DNA of 64,000 nt from Ruixingdingia sedimenti (lineage in GTDB: Bacteria > Pseudomonadota > Alphaproteobacteria > Rhodobacterales > Rhodobacteraceae). Both the position numbers and the translations under genes were made by a program. The DNA lies in assembly GCF_031432425.1 (NCBI RefSeq), contig NZ_JAVKPH010000003.1, positions 124,001 to 188,000 of the forward strand, in the 5' to 3' direction. The notes beneath the pieces were generated by a model. It was not told the origin of the DNA, did not search any database, and saw nothing but the letters and a program-made list of their open reading frames with translations. Of the stretch, positions 51,683 to 60,211 are shown piece after piece. Each line of letters opens with the position of its first letter. Position 1 is the stretch's first letter.

Positions 51683-52428
51683 CCGGGATCGGCTGGCTGG
51701 TCCGCATCGCGGTGTTCCTGCTGCTCGCGCTGTTTCTGCTGACGCCGGAAAGCTTTGCGCCGCTGCTGCGGCCGCTTGCGCGGTACGGGGCGCCGGCGGT
51801 CTACAATCAGGGAAGCCTTCTCGGCATCACGGTCAGCCATCTGGGGATCACCTTGCTGGCGACGCTGGCGGCGACGGCGATCGCGGTGGGTCTGGCGATC
51901 CTCGTCACCCGGCCGTCGGGGGCCGAATTCCTGCCGCTGAGCCGCAGCATCGCCAATGTCGGGCAGACCTTTCCGCCGGTCGCGGTGCTGGCGCTGGTGG
52001 TGCCGGTTCTCGGCTTCGGGACCGCGCCCACGCTTGTGGCGCTGTTCCTCTATGCCCTGCTGCCGATATTCGAGAATGCGCTGGCGGGCCTGTCCAATAT
52101 CCCGCGCGACGTGCGCGAGGCGGCGGAGGGCATGGGCATGACCGGCTGGCAGCGGCTGACGCGGGTCGAGCTTCCGCTGGCGTTTCCGGTCATGCTGACG
52201 GGGATCCGCATCGCCGCCGTCATCTCGCTGTCCACGGCCACGATCGGGTCGACCATCGCCGCACGGACATTGGGCGAGGTCATCATTGCCGGCCTTACCA
52301 CCGCCAACACGGCCTTCGTCCTGCAAGGGGGCCTTGTCGTCGGCGTCTGCGCGGTATTGATCAACGATAGCCTGGGCGCCCTCGAGGGGTGGTTGCGGCG
52401 CAGGACCGGCAGGGCGGACGGGCGATGA
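51679..52428 (+). CDS. yehW: Osmoprotectant ABC transporter permease (YehW-like)
   Basis: A 249-residue inner-membrane permease with five to six hydrophobic helices and the EAA loop REAAEGMGMTGWQRLTRVEL. It pairs with the longer permease at 49551 to form the membrane channel. The start ATG 51679 overlaps the ATPase stop. The operon ends here; a 150-bp gap precedes the phosphate transporter. Confidence 0.92.
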   Translation: MTGIGWLVRIAVFLLLALFLLTPESFAPLLRPLARYGAPAVYNQGSLLGITVSHLGITLLATLAATAIAVGLAILVTRPSGAEFLPLSRSIANVGQTFPPVAVLALVVPVLGFGTAPTLVALFLYALLPIFENALAGLSNIPRDVREAAEGMGMTGWQRLTRVELPLAFPVMLTGIRIAAVISLSTATIGSTIAARTLGEVIIAGLTTANTAFVLQGGLVVGVCAVLINDSLGALEGWLRRRTGRADGR

Positions 52429-52537
52429 CGGTCCCGCGCCCTTCGCCACGGGCCGGCGGACGCAACGGCAGGGGCGATGCGCCGGGCAGGGCGCGGCTAA
52501 CGGTTTGCCGGGGCGGGCAAGGCCGGATACATCGCCT

Positions 52538-52555
52538 GTGACAGAATCGTGAAAC
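52538..52555 (+). promoter_or_regulatory. Possible Pho box before the phosphate transporter
   Basis: GTGACAG (52538-52544) and GTGAAAC (52549-52555) form an 11-bp-period direct repeat. It matches the complement of the PhoB half-site pair (CTGTCAC) at about 12 of 14 positions. A CCTATA stretch follows. The orientation is opposite to the usual one, so this is tentative. Confidence 0.3.
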
Positions 52556-52580
52556 CTATATGAACCCGGGGTGAGCGCGC

Positions 52581-54062
52581 GTGACCGACCAGCATCTGCC
52601 GCCGAAAGTCAATCAATGGAAGACGCTCGACAAGGATCTGGGCCGGATCGTCGCGCTGGAACGCGCGACGGCGGCCATCGCGCGCCCGACGGTGGCGATC
52701 GGCCTTGCGCTGGTCTTTGTCGTGATCTGCGGCCTGGTCGCGGTGGCGGCCACCGGGATGGGGTCGGGCACGCTGGTCATCGTCGCGGCGGCGGTTTTCG
52801 GGGCCTATATGGCGCTGAACATCGGTGCGAACGACGTGGCCAACAACATGGGCCCCGCGGTGGGCGCCAAGGCGCTGACCATGGGCGGCGCGCTGGTCAT
52901 CGCCGTGGTGTTCGAGACGGCGGGATCCCTGATCGCGGGGGGCGATGTGGTGTCCACCATTTCCGGCGGGATCGTAGCGCCGGCTGCGGTGGCCGACCCC
53001 GAGACCTTCATCCGGGCGATGATGGCGGCGCTGATCGCCGCGTCGGTCTGGCTCAACCTCGCGACATGGCTGGGCGCGCCGGTGTCGACCACCCATGCCA
53101 TCGTCGGCGGGGTTCTGGGCGCGGGCGCGATGGCGGCGGGGTTCGGCGCCGTCCAGTGGGGGACGATGGGGCAGATCGCGGCCTCCTGGGTCATCTCGCC
53201 GGTGCTGGGCGGGTTTTTCGCCGCGCTTTTCCTCGCCTTCATCAAGCGGTTCGTCAACGATGCCGAGGACAAGCTCGGCGCGGCGCGGCTGTGGGTGCCG
53301 GTGCTGATCGGGCTGATGGCGGGCACCTTCACCGCCTATCTGGCGATGAAGGGGCTGAAGAGGCTGGTCGACGTGTCGATGCCGCAGGCGCTGGTGCTGG
53401 GGCTGGTCGTGGGCGTGGCGGTCTGGGCGGTGTTCCGCCCGGTGATCCGCCGCCGCGCCGCCGGGATGGAAAACCGCAAGCGCAGCCTGAAACAGCTGTT
53501 CGGCCTGCCGCTGATCGCCTCGGCGGCGCTGCTGTCCTTTGCCCATGGCGCCAATGACGTGGCCAATGCGGTGGGGCCGCTGGCGGCCATCGTGCATGCG
53601 GTCAAGGCGATGGATGCCAGCGAGGCGGTGGCGATCCCGCTGTGGGTCATGGGGATCGGCGCCTTCGGCATTTCCTTCGGCCTGCTGCTGTTCGGGCCCC
53701 GGCTGATCCGGCTGGTGGGGCAGGAGATCACCAAGCTCAACCAGATGCGCGCCTATTGCGTGGCGCTGTCGGCGGCGATCACGGTGATCGCGGCATCGGG
53801 GCTCGGGCTGCCGGTATCCTCGACGCATATCGCGGTGGGGGGCGTGTTCGGCGTGGGGTTCTACCGCGAATGGAACGCGGAACGCCGGGCGCGGATGCTG
53901 AACCTGCAAAAGGGCAAACCCGTGGCGCCCGACGAACGGCGCCGGCGCAAGCTGGTGCGGCGCGCGCATGTGATGGGCATCGCCGCCGCCTGGGTGGTGA
54001 CGGTGCCGCTGACCGCGCTTTTGTCGGCGGTGCTGTTCTGGATGCTGGGTGCGGTCATCTGA
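52581..54062 (+). CDS. Inorganic phosphate transporter (Pit family)
   Basis: A 493-residue Pit/PHO-4 family phosphate permease with about eleven membrane segments. The duplicated signature is clear: NIGANDVANNMGPAVGAKA near residues 76-95 and FAHGANDVANAVGP in the second half. GAPVSTTHAIVG and GLPVSSTHIAVG are the paired second motifs. The start is GTG 52581. About 40 residues precede the first helix. It imports phosphate with a cation. Its stop lies 78 bp before a tRNA-Val. Confidence 0.94.
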   Translation: MTDQHLPPKVNQWKTLDKDLGRIVALERATAAIARPTVAIGLALVFVVICGLVAVAATGMGSGTLVIVAAAVFGAYMALNIGANDVANNMGPAVGAKALTMGGALVIAVVFETAGSLIAGGDVVSTISGGIVAPAAVADPETFIRAMMAALIAASVWLNLATWLGAPVSTTHAIVGGVLGAGAMAAGFGAVQWGTMGQIAASWVISPVLGGFFAALFLAFIKRFVNDAEDKLGAARLWVPVLIGLMAGTFTAYLAMKGLKRLVDVSMPQALVLGLVVGVAVWAVFRPVIRRRAAGMENRKRSLKQLFGLPLIASAALLSFAHGANDVANAVGPLAAIVHAVKAMDASEAVAIPLWVMGIGAFGISFGLLLFGPRLIRLVGQEITKLNQMRAYCVALSAAITVIAASGLGLPVSSTHIAVGGVFGVGFYREWNAERRARMLNLQKGKPVAPDERRRRKLVRRAHVMGIAAAWVVTVPLTALLSAVLFWMLGAVI

Positions 54063-54140
54063 CGGGCAGGGCGGCGGCGCCCGGATGGCGCGGGCGGGGC
54101 TTGCGCCCCCGGGCCCCGGCGGGGTAGACAGCCCGGGCCC

Positions 54141-54216
54141 GGGTGATTAGCTCAGTTGGTAGAGCGCCTCGTTTACACCGAGGATGTCGGCGGTTCGAGT
54201 CCGTCATCACCCACCA
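54141..54216 (+). tRNA. tRNA-Val (TAC anticodon)
   Basis: A 76-nt cloverleaf. The acceptor GGGTGAT pairs with ATCACCC, and CCA is encoded. The anticodon arm CCTCG-TTTACAC-CGAGG gives TAC, reading GUA and wobble codons. The T arm contains GGTTCGAGTCC. It converges on the RTX gene. Confidence 0.96.
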
Positions 54217-54243
54217 TTCCCGATGGGCGAGGCGCCCCCCGCG

Positions 54244-55560
54244 TCAGAAGATGAAGTCGCCCGTGTCGAACATGTCGAGCGTGGCGTTCCAGATGTGCAG
54301 GCGGCTGCCGTCTTCCATATTCACCACCACATCCGCGCCGACCTGCCGGGCCTGGGCCTGGAACTGCTCGATCGTCTGGATGCTGGCCACGGCGGTGAAA
54401 TCCAGCCGGTCGACGCCGTTGCTCCAGTCGCGGATGACGGTTTCGCCGACCTCGGTGCCGACCACGAACACATCCGCGCCGCCGCCGCCGAACAGCACGT
54501 TGCGCCCCAACCCGCCGTCGATCCGGTCGTCGCCGAGCCCGCCGAAGATGATGTCGTCGCCGCCGCCGCCGAACAGCAGGTCATTGCCCGCATTGCCCAG
54601 AAGACGGTCGTTGCCGTTGTCGCCGTAAAGGGTGTCCTGGTCGGCGCCGCCGCGCAGCACGTCATTCCCCACGCCGCCATGGAGCAGATCGTTGCCCGTA
54701 CCGCCGTGAAGCTTGTCGGCGCCGCCGCCGCCGGTGATGGTATCGGCCCCGCTGCTGCCGCGCAGGATGTCGTTGTCGTCGCCGCCATCGATCGAATCGT
54801 CGCCGCCGCCGCCGAAGATCATGTCCGCGCCCCCGGCCCCGAGCAGCGTGTCCTGGCCGTTGACGCCGCGAAGGGTGTCGTTGCCGTCCTGGCCCAGGAT
54901 GCTGTCGTCGCCGATGCCGCCCTGGATGCTGTCGTCGCCGCTGCCGCCGTGAAGCGTATCGTTGCCCGTTCCGCCGGTGATGCGGTCGTTGTCGGCGCCG
55001 CCGTAAATCAGGTCGTGGCCAGCGCCGCCGCCGAGGCGGTCGTTGCCCTCGCCGCCGTCGATGGTGTCGTTGCCGCCATTGCCCGTCAGCGTGTCATTTC
55101 CGGCCCCGCCGGACATATCGTTGTCGAATTGGTCGCCGATGAAAAGGTTGTCCAGCGCGTCGCCGATATAGGGATTGTCGAAGACCTGATAGGGCGCATC
55201 CGTGATGCTGACCGACAGCGCCAACGCGCCGAGCAGTCCGGGTTCGCCGTTGGGGTAGTGGAAATAGATGGTCCCGCCGGACTCGAAGATCACGATATCC
55301 ACCGCCTCGCCGAGCGGCACGAAGGCGACGCCGACCGTCAGCCCCGGCGTCGCGGTGCCCGAGCCGATATAGGTGACGGGATTGCCGTTGAAGGTGGAAA
55401 TGCCGTTGTCGTCGGTGGCGAGGATCCCCTCGTCATCCAGCAATGCGCCGGTCTGCGCCGAGGTCAGCACACTCAGCAGAATCGTCTGGGTGTCGGACAG
55501 CAGATTGGCCGCCAGAAGCGTGCCCGTATAGCCGTAGACGGTAATGTTTGAAGTCGGCAT
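54244..55560 (-). CDS. RTX (haemolysin-type calcium-binding repeat) protein
   Basis: A 438-residue secreted-type protein. Residues 1-150 are a non-repetitive N-terminal domain that I do not recognise. Residues 151-366 are 24 uninterrupted nonapeptides of the form GGxGxDxLx, which bind Ca2+ and fold into a parallel beta-roll. Residues 367-438 (GETVIRDWSNGVDRLDF onward, ending DTGDFIF) look like a C-terminal type I secretion signal. No enzymatic domain such as a protease or lipase is visible. No type I secretion genes lie nearby. It may be a surface or matrix protein. Confidence 0.9.
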   Translation of the reverse strand: MPTSNITVYGYTGTLLAANLLSDTQTILLSVLTSAQTGALLDDEGILATDDNGISTFNGNPVTYIGSGTATPGLTVGVAFVPLGEAVDIVIFESGGTIYFHYPNGEPGLLGALALSVSITDAPYQVFDNPYIGDALDNLFIGDQFDNDMSGGAGNDTLTGNGGNDTIDGGEGNDRLGGGAGHDLIYGGADNDRITGGTGNDTLHGGSGDDSIQGGIGDDSILGQDGNDTLRGVNGQDTLLGAGGADMIFGGGGDDSIDGGDDNDILRGSSGADTITGGGGADKLHGGTGNDLLHGGVGNDVLRGGADQDTLYGDNGNDRLLGNAGNDLLFGGGGDDIIFGGLGDDRIDGGLGRNVLFGGGGADVFVVGTEVGETVIRDWSNGVDRLDFTAVASIQTIEQFQAQARQVGADVVVNMEDGSRLHIWNATLDMFDTGDFIF

Positions 55561-55864
55561 GGCGTTACCCCGTATGGTTGAGTGGATTCGCTCTGGACAC
55601 GCTTGGCGGGAATTGTGACCGAAATGGAGCGGAATCGGGGTGGTAACGGGGCGGTGAGGTTTTTAGTTGCATTCAAAATACATGTTCAACCTGTGGTTGT
55701 CGTTTCCGGCCGCGATCGCCCGCAATCCGGCCTGCTTCCAGGGGAACTCCGGCGGCGACGGCGGGATGGAAAACGGACGACGGCCCCTTTGTCCGGCCAT
55801 CGGGGGAAGGCGCCGGGAGAGCGAGCTTTCCCCGCGGCCGCGCGGCCCGCCGCAGGGCAGGGGC
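55561..55864. other. Intergenic region upstream of the RTX gene
   Basis: A 304-bp gap. An AT-rich patch at about 55655-55690 probably contains the RTX promoter on the minus strand, but I could not define clean boxes. The rest is GC-rich and lies after the end of the histidine kinase gene. Confidence 0.5.
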
Positions 55865-57205
55865 CTATCGCGCCAGCGCCAGTTCCGCCCGCAGCCCGCC
55901 GAGCCTGCGGCTGTCGCTCAGCCGCAGCACGCCGCCGTGGCTGCGGGCGATGTCGGCGGCGATGGCCAGCCCCAGACCCGCGCCGCCGCCGCGGTTGGCG
56001 TTGCGCGCGCTGTCCAGCCGGGTGAAGGGGCGCAGCGCCTCTTCCCGCCGTTCGCGGGGGATGCCGGGGCCGTCGTCCTCGACCACCAGCCGCAATTCGC
56101 GCCCCGAGGTTTCCATGGACACTTCGGCCCGCGTGCCGTGGCGCACCGCATTGCCGATCAGGTTGCCGAGCGCACGCGCCACCGCATCGGGGCGCAGCTG
56201 CATGGTGACGGGTTCGGCGCCGGGGATCAGCGTCACCGGCTGGCCGGCGCGCCGCGCGCGGCCGACCACATCCTCGACCAGCGCCGACACATCGGTCTGC
56301 TGCGCCGCCTCGGTCGCGTCGCCGCGCGCGAAGGCGAGGAAGTCGTCGATGATCCGCTCCATCTCCGCCACATCGGCGGACAGCGCCTCGACCTCCTCGC
56401 CGTCGTCCAGCATGGCGAGGCCGAGCTTGAGCCGCGTCAGGGGCGTGCGCAGGTCGTGGCTGACCCCCGACAGCAGAAGCGTGCGCTGTTCGATCTGCCG
56501 CTCGATCCGGGCGCGCATCTCGACGAAGGCCGCGCCCGCCGCGCGCACCTCCTGCGCGCCGCGGGGTTTGTAGGGCAGCACGCGGCCTTTGCCGAACGCC
56601 TCTGCCGCATCGGCCAGCCGCTTGATCGGGCGCAGTTGCGCGCGCAGGAAGATATAGGCGATCACCGTCAGCAGGATCCCCGCGCCGATCATCAGCACCA
56701 GCAGCTGATGCGGGTTCGAGGCCGACAGCCGCCGCCGGTCCACCACCACCGCCAGCGGCCCCGGCCCCGCGTCGATCAGCACCCGCACCTCGCGCCGCCC
56801 CGTGACCGGATCGGTCACGGTCAGGTCCACGCCCCTGACCTCGGGCATGTCGGCATGCAGCGTGGCGATGATCGTGCGCCCCGAGATATCCCAGAACACC
56901 CGCCGGTCCCCGGGCGCCACCCCCGCGCCATCCGTCACCCGCAGCCGCATCGGCGCGGCCAGCCGGTCGGCCGCCGCCACCGCGCCCCCGGGCCAGTCGC
57001 CGGGCGGCACGGCGCGGGTTTCGGCCAGCACGGCGCGGATCTCTGCCTCCACCCCTTCGGTCATCTGCCGCGTCACCCCCTCGAAATGTCGTTGCAGGAA
57101 GGCTATGGACACCAGCAACTGGATCGTGACGATGGGCACGATCAGGATCAGCGCGGCGCGGCCGTAAAGGCCGCGTGGAAGCCGGGGGCGGGGCCAGTCC
57201 GTCAT
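55865..57205 (-). CDS. EnvZ-type sensor histidine kinase
   Basis: A 446-residue inner-membrane sensor kinase. Two membrane helices (about 17-38 and 167-188) flank a periplasmic domain of about 130 residues. A HAMP domain follows (LRPIKRLADAAEAFGKG). The dimerisation domain has the phosphorylated His250 in GVSHDLRTPLTRLK, and the ATPase domain shows the N box NLIGNAVRHG, G1 DDGPGIP and G2 GGGAGLGLAI. This is the layout of EnvZ. No response regulator gene adjoins it inside the window; the upstream neighbour is a divergent hydrolase. Its partner must be elsewhere. Confidence 0.92.
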   Translation of the reverse strand: MTDWPRPRLPRGLYGRAALILIVPIVTIQLLVSIAFLQRHFEGVTRQMTEGVEAEIRAVLAETRAVPPGDWPGGAVAAADRLAAPMRLRVTDGAGVAPGDRRVFWDISGRTIIATLHADMPEVRGVDLTVTDPVTGRREVRVLIDAGPGPLAVVVDRRRLSASNPHQLLVLMIGAGILLTVIAYIFLRAQLRPIKRLADAAEAFGKGRVLPYKPRGAQEVRAAGAAFVEMRARIERQIEQRTLLLSGVSHDLRTPLTRLKLGLAMLDDGEEVEALSADVAEMERIIDDFLAFARGDATEAAQQTDVSALVEDVVGRARRAGQPVTLIPGAEPVTMQLRPDAVARALGNLIGNAVRHGTRAEVSMETSGRELRLVVEDDGPGIPRERREEALRPFTRLDSARNANRGGGAGLGLAIAADIARSHGGVLRLSDSRRLGGLRAELALAR

Positions 57206-57245
57206 GCGCCGACCCTAGCCGCCCCGAAGGCCGAGAGGAAGCCCG

Positions 57246-58151
57246 ATGACAGACACCGCCCCGCCGCCCTATGGCCTTTGCGAATGGCTCGCCCCCGGGC
57301 TGCGCCGGGTGATCGCGGCCAACCCTTCGGCCTTCACCGGCTGGGGCACGAACAGCTATATCCTGGGCGAGGGCGCGGTGACGCTGATCGACCCGGGCCC
57401 GCCCGACCGGGCGCATCACGCGGCGCTGCTGGCGGCGCTGGCGCCCGGGGAACGGATCGCGCGCATCGTCGTGACCCACAGCCATCTGGACCATTCGCCG
57501 CTGGCCCGCCCGCTGGCCGAGGCCGCGCGCGCGCCCGTGCTGGCCTTCGGGGCGACCGGGGCGGGCGATATGGCGCGGATCGGCGATCTGGGCGGCGGCG
57601 AGGGGCGCGACGACGGTTTCGTCCCCGACGAATCGTTGCCCGACGGGGCAGAGATCGACCTCGACGGCGGGCCGCTGCGCGTGCTGCACACGCCGGGCCA
57701 TTTCGGCAACCATATCTGCCTGGAATGGGGCGGGATGCTGTTCAGCGGCGACCATGTGATGGGCTGGTCGACCTCGATCGTCTCGCCCCCCGATGGCGAC
57801 ATGGGCGCCTATATGGCCTCGCTGCGCCGGTTGCAGGGGCAGGGGTTCCGCCGCATGTTCCCCGGCCATGGCGCGCCGATAGAGGCACCCGAGGCGCGGC
57901 TGGCCGAACTGATCGCCCATCGCGAGGGGCGCGAGGCGCAGATCCTGTCGGCCTTGGCCGAGAGGCCCGCCGACGCCGCCACCCTGGCCGCGCGCATCTA
58001 CCGCGACATCCCGCCCGCCCTGCTGCCCGCCGCCGCGCGCAACGTGCTGGCGCATCTTCTGGACCTCGCCGACCGCGGCCTCGCCGCCCCCATTCCCGAG
58101 GGCCCGCCCCTCACCCCCGCCACCCGCTTCGCGCTGCGTGCAGGGGGATGA
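57246..58151 (+). CDS. Metallo-beta-lactamase fold hydrolase (LACTB2-like)
   Basis: A 301-residue MBL-fold hydrolase. The metal motif HSHLDH is at residues 78-83 (VVTHSHLDHSPL), further ligands are in LHTPGHFGNHICLEW and LFSGDHVMGWS, and a late His is in FPGHGAPI. The C-terminal winged-helix-like domain (LAARIYRDIPPALLPAAARN) is that of the LACTB2/YflN-type group, which includes endoribonucleases. The substrate is unknown; there is no reason to think of antibiotic resistance. It is divergent from the kinase, with only 40 bp between the starts. Confidence 0.9.
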   Translation: MTDTAPPPYGLCEWLAPGLRRVIAANPSAFTGWGTNSYILGEGAVTLIDPGPPDRAHHAALLAALAPGERIARIVVTHSHLDHSPLARPLAEAARAPVLAFGATGAGDMARIGDLGGGEGRDDGFVPDESLPDGAEIDLDGGPLRVLHTPGHFGNHICLEWGGMLFSGDHVMGWSTSIVSPPDGDMGAYMASLRRLQGQGFRRMFPGHGAPIEAPEARLAELIAHREGREAQILSALAERPADAATLAARIYRDIPPALLPAAARNVLAHLLDLADRGLAAPIPEGPPLTPATRFALRAGG

Positions 58152-58209
58152 AAAAACTTGCGAAAGGTGCTGGACACCCCCGGAAACCACGGCTATATCC
58201 GCCCCGTGT

Positions 58210-58284
58210 TCCGGCGTAGCTCAGCGGTAGAGCAGTTGACTGTTAATCAATTGGTCGTAGGTTCGATCCCTACCGCCGGAGCCA
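58210..58284 (+). tRNA. tRNA-Asn (GTT anticodon)
   Basis: A 75-nt cloverleaf. The acceptor TCCGGCG pairs with CGCCGGA, followed by G and encoded CCA. The anticodon loop CTGTTAA gives GTT. The T arm contains GGTTCGATCCC. It is the likely integration target for the phage-like element that begins downstream. Confidence 0.96.
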
Positions 58285-58315
58285 AAAATCCCTGAAAATA
58301 CAGAGATTTAAGAGC

Positions 58316-58337
58316 AAGCCCCCTCGCGGGGGCTTTT
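58316..58337 (+). terminator. Terminator after tRNA-Asn
   Basis: A perfect 8-bp stem AAGCCCCC/GGGGGCTT with a TCGC loop and a T run, 31 bp after the tRNA. On the minus strand it also lies about 78 bp beyond the stop of the last phage-like gene. Confidence 0.85.
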
Positions 58338-58414
58338 CTCGTTTGGGCTTTGGGGAACACCGGGGGAACAGGTCGAAGCCGGGGGAACGCGCCCAGCGCC
58401 GCCGATGAATCGGG

Positions 58415-58594
58415 CTACTCTGCCCGCTTCAAGGCCGCAAAGGTGAAGCCCTCGCGCATCCGCTTGCCGCCGTCGAACCAGCAGCAGAGCGCATCGCCGG
58501 TCATGTAGGCTTCGCCCTCATAGGTCATCACCGGCCCGCCGCTCTTGAGCTGCACCAGATCGCCGGGTTTCAGGTCGTCCTTGGTCATGGTCAT
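58415..58594 (-). CDS. DUF2158 (YodC-like) small protein
   Basis: A 59-residue protein of the DUF2158 family. It opens MTMTKDDLKPGDLVQLKSGG, goes on with PVMTYEGE, and has the conserved CCWFDGGKRMREGF-type end, as in E. coli YodC. Such proteins are common in phages and near their edges; the function is unknown. It overlaps the portal stop by four bases and is the last gene before the tRNA. ATG 58588 is a second possible start. Confidence 0.82.
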   Translation of the reverse strand: MTMTKDDLKPGDLVQLKSGGPVMTYEGEAYMTGDALCCWFDGGKRMREGFTFAALKRAE

Positions 58595-59655
58595 TCATCC
58601 GCCCAATCAATGAAGGCCAGCGCATCTTGCAGGGTCGCGCCCTCGATCCCGGCTTCCTTTGCCTGCGCCAGTGCCGCCACCATCGTTGCCAGCGCCCGCG
58701 CCTTGCCGCCCGCGTCGAAAGCCTGCATCGGTCGCACAACGTCGATCTGGACAGGCCCGCCGAGCTTTTCCGAGGCTTCCTCGGCCATCTGCCCGGCAAT
58801 CGGCTGCAAGATGAGCTGCGCAAGGTGCCGCTGCGCCTCGCGCACCATCGGCCCGGTTGTCGCCGGGTTTTGAAGGCCGGGCAGGATGCCGAAAGCGGAA
58901 TAGATCGCGCCCTTGGCTTCGGTCAGGAACTTATCGGCCAGGGTGCGCGACAGATCGGGGGAAAGCTGATCCGGCCCCTTGCCGAGTTGCGGGTGCATCC
59001 CCGCGCCGACAGCCTGCGCCACGCCCTCGATCACGATTGCCGAGCCGCGCCGCCCGATGAAGGAACGCCGCAAGCCGTCCATGTCATCCGCCGAGCCTTC
59101 GGGCACGGGCACGATCTGACTGCCAAGGGGCGCATCGCGGAACACGTCGCGGATCGCCGTTTCCACCTCGGCCAGCAGTTGCGCCGAAAGCTGCGAACGC
59201 CGCAGAGGGGCAGAACCCGCCCAGGGCATCACGGCATCGGAACCGATACGGAAGTGCAGCACTTCACCGGCCAGCGCGATTTCGGATCGCCCGCCGCCCG
59301 CCTCGGAGATTTGCAGCCGGTAGGATCGCGGATCGCCGTTGCGGGTCGTCACATCCCAGTCAGAGGCCGGAATCAGCTTGTCACGGATCAGGAACACCGC
59401 CTCGCCCCGCAAGGCCAGAGCGCGGGCCGTGATTGCCAGTGCCCGCCGGGTCAACAGGTCGGTGCCCTTCACATCGGCCAGCGACAAGCCGCCTTCCCAG
59501 AGAGTGACGCAGGATTGAACCGCCGAGGTCAATTCGCCAAGGCCAGAGGCCCCGGTGATGAAGGATTGCCGCGCCGCCATGATCTGCGCCGTGTAGCCGG
59601 TGCCGCTCGAGCGGGTTTCCACCGGCTTGCGCCGGAAAAGGTCGATCAGCCCCAC
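58591..59655 (-). CDS. Phage portal protein (HK97 family)
   Basis: A 354-residue portal protein. Recognisable parts are MGLIDLFRRKPVETRSSG at the start, RALAITARALALRGEAVFLI in the wing region, and the late segment KGAIYSAFGILPGLQNPATT with REAQRHLAQLILQPI. It differs clearly from the GTA portal at 5509 (396 residues), so the two head systems are not recent copies of each other. It starts 1 bp after the protease stop. Confidence 0.92.
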   Translation of the reverse strand: MGLIDLFRRKPVETRSSGTGYTAQIMAARQSFITGASGLGELTSAVQSCVTLWEGGLSLADVKGTDLLTRRALAITARALALRGEAVFLIRDKLIPASDWDVTTRNGDPRSYRLQISEAGGGRSEIALAGEVLHFRIGSDAVMPWAGSAPLRRSQLSAQLLAEVETAIRDVFRDAPLGSQIVPVPEGSADDMDGLRRSFIGRRGSAIVIEGVAQAVGAGMHPQLGKGPDQLSPDLSRTLADKFLTEAKGAIYSAFGILPGLQNPATTGPMVREAQRHLAQLILQPIAGQMAEEASEKLGGPVQIDVVRPMQAFDAGGKARALATMVAALAQAKEAGIEGATLQDALAFIDWADE

Positions 59656-59656
59656 G

Positions 59657-60211
59657 TCATGCCCTCCACCGATTCAAGGCATACTGCGCACCGCGCAGGG
59701 GTTGCCGGTCTTGGTGCGTTTCCCATGCCCGCGCCTCGATCTGCGCTTGGCTGTAGGCGGGCCGGGTGACTGCCGACAGCTCGAACAGCGCCGCGCGCAT
59801 GACAGTGCGCAGATAGTCCGCGCCGCGCCGCTCGATCCGTTCCCCGCCCGGCTGGACGCGGAACCCAGGCGACAAGCCACGGATTAGGCCGCTTGCATGA
59901 GCCGCCAGAAAATCGCGCGCCCAGGACGTGCCGCCGTCGATCCGGGCTTCTAGGACAAGCGCCGCGTCGGTGTCGGTCAAGGTCAGGGTGCCCGCCGCTC
60001 TCGAGGCCAGAGGCTTGTCGAAGCTATGGCCGAACAGCAGGTGAATATCCTCGCCCGCGTCGATCCGGTCTGCGAAGGCCCGAGGGGCGATAACCTCATG
60101 CCGCCCCGGTGCCAGCTCGGTTTGCGCACCATAGGGGAAGCTCGCGCGAAGGCGGGTTTCCCCGCCATCGCTGCGAACGTCCAGAGCGCCGAGATTACCG
60201 CCCCAGAGCAT
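59657..60211 (-). CDS. Phage prohead protease (HK97 family)
   Basis: A 184-residue HK97-type maturation protease. The catalytic His62 is in LLFGHSFDKPLAS and Ser114 in IRGLSPGFRV. The start overlaps the last base of the capsid gene (60211). Here the protease follows the capsid gene, whereas in the classical HK97 order (and in the GTA above) it precedes it. Confidence 0.92.
   Translation of the reverse strand: MLWGGNLGALDVRSDGGETRLRASFPYGAQTELAPGRHEVIAPRAFADRIDAGEDIHLLFGHSFDKPLASRAAGTLTLTDTDAALVLEARIDGGTSWARDFLAAHASGLIRGLSPGFRVQPGGERIERRGADYLRTVMRAALFELSAVTRPAYSQAQIEARAWETHQDRQPLRGAQYALNRWRA

Noticed and set aside
57246..58151. Beta-lactam resistance gene
   Set aside because: The MBL motif is accompanied by a LACTB2-type C-terminal domain and there is no signal peptide; the group consists of general hydrolases.
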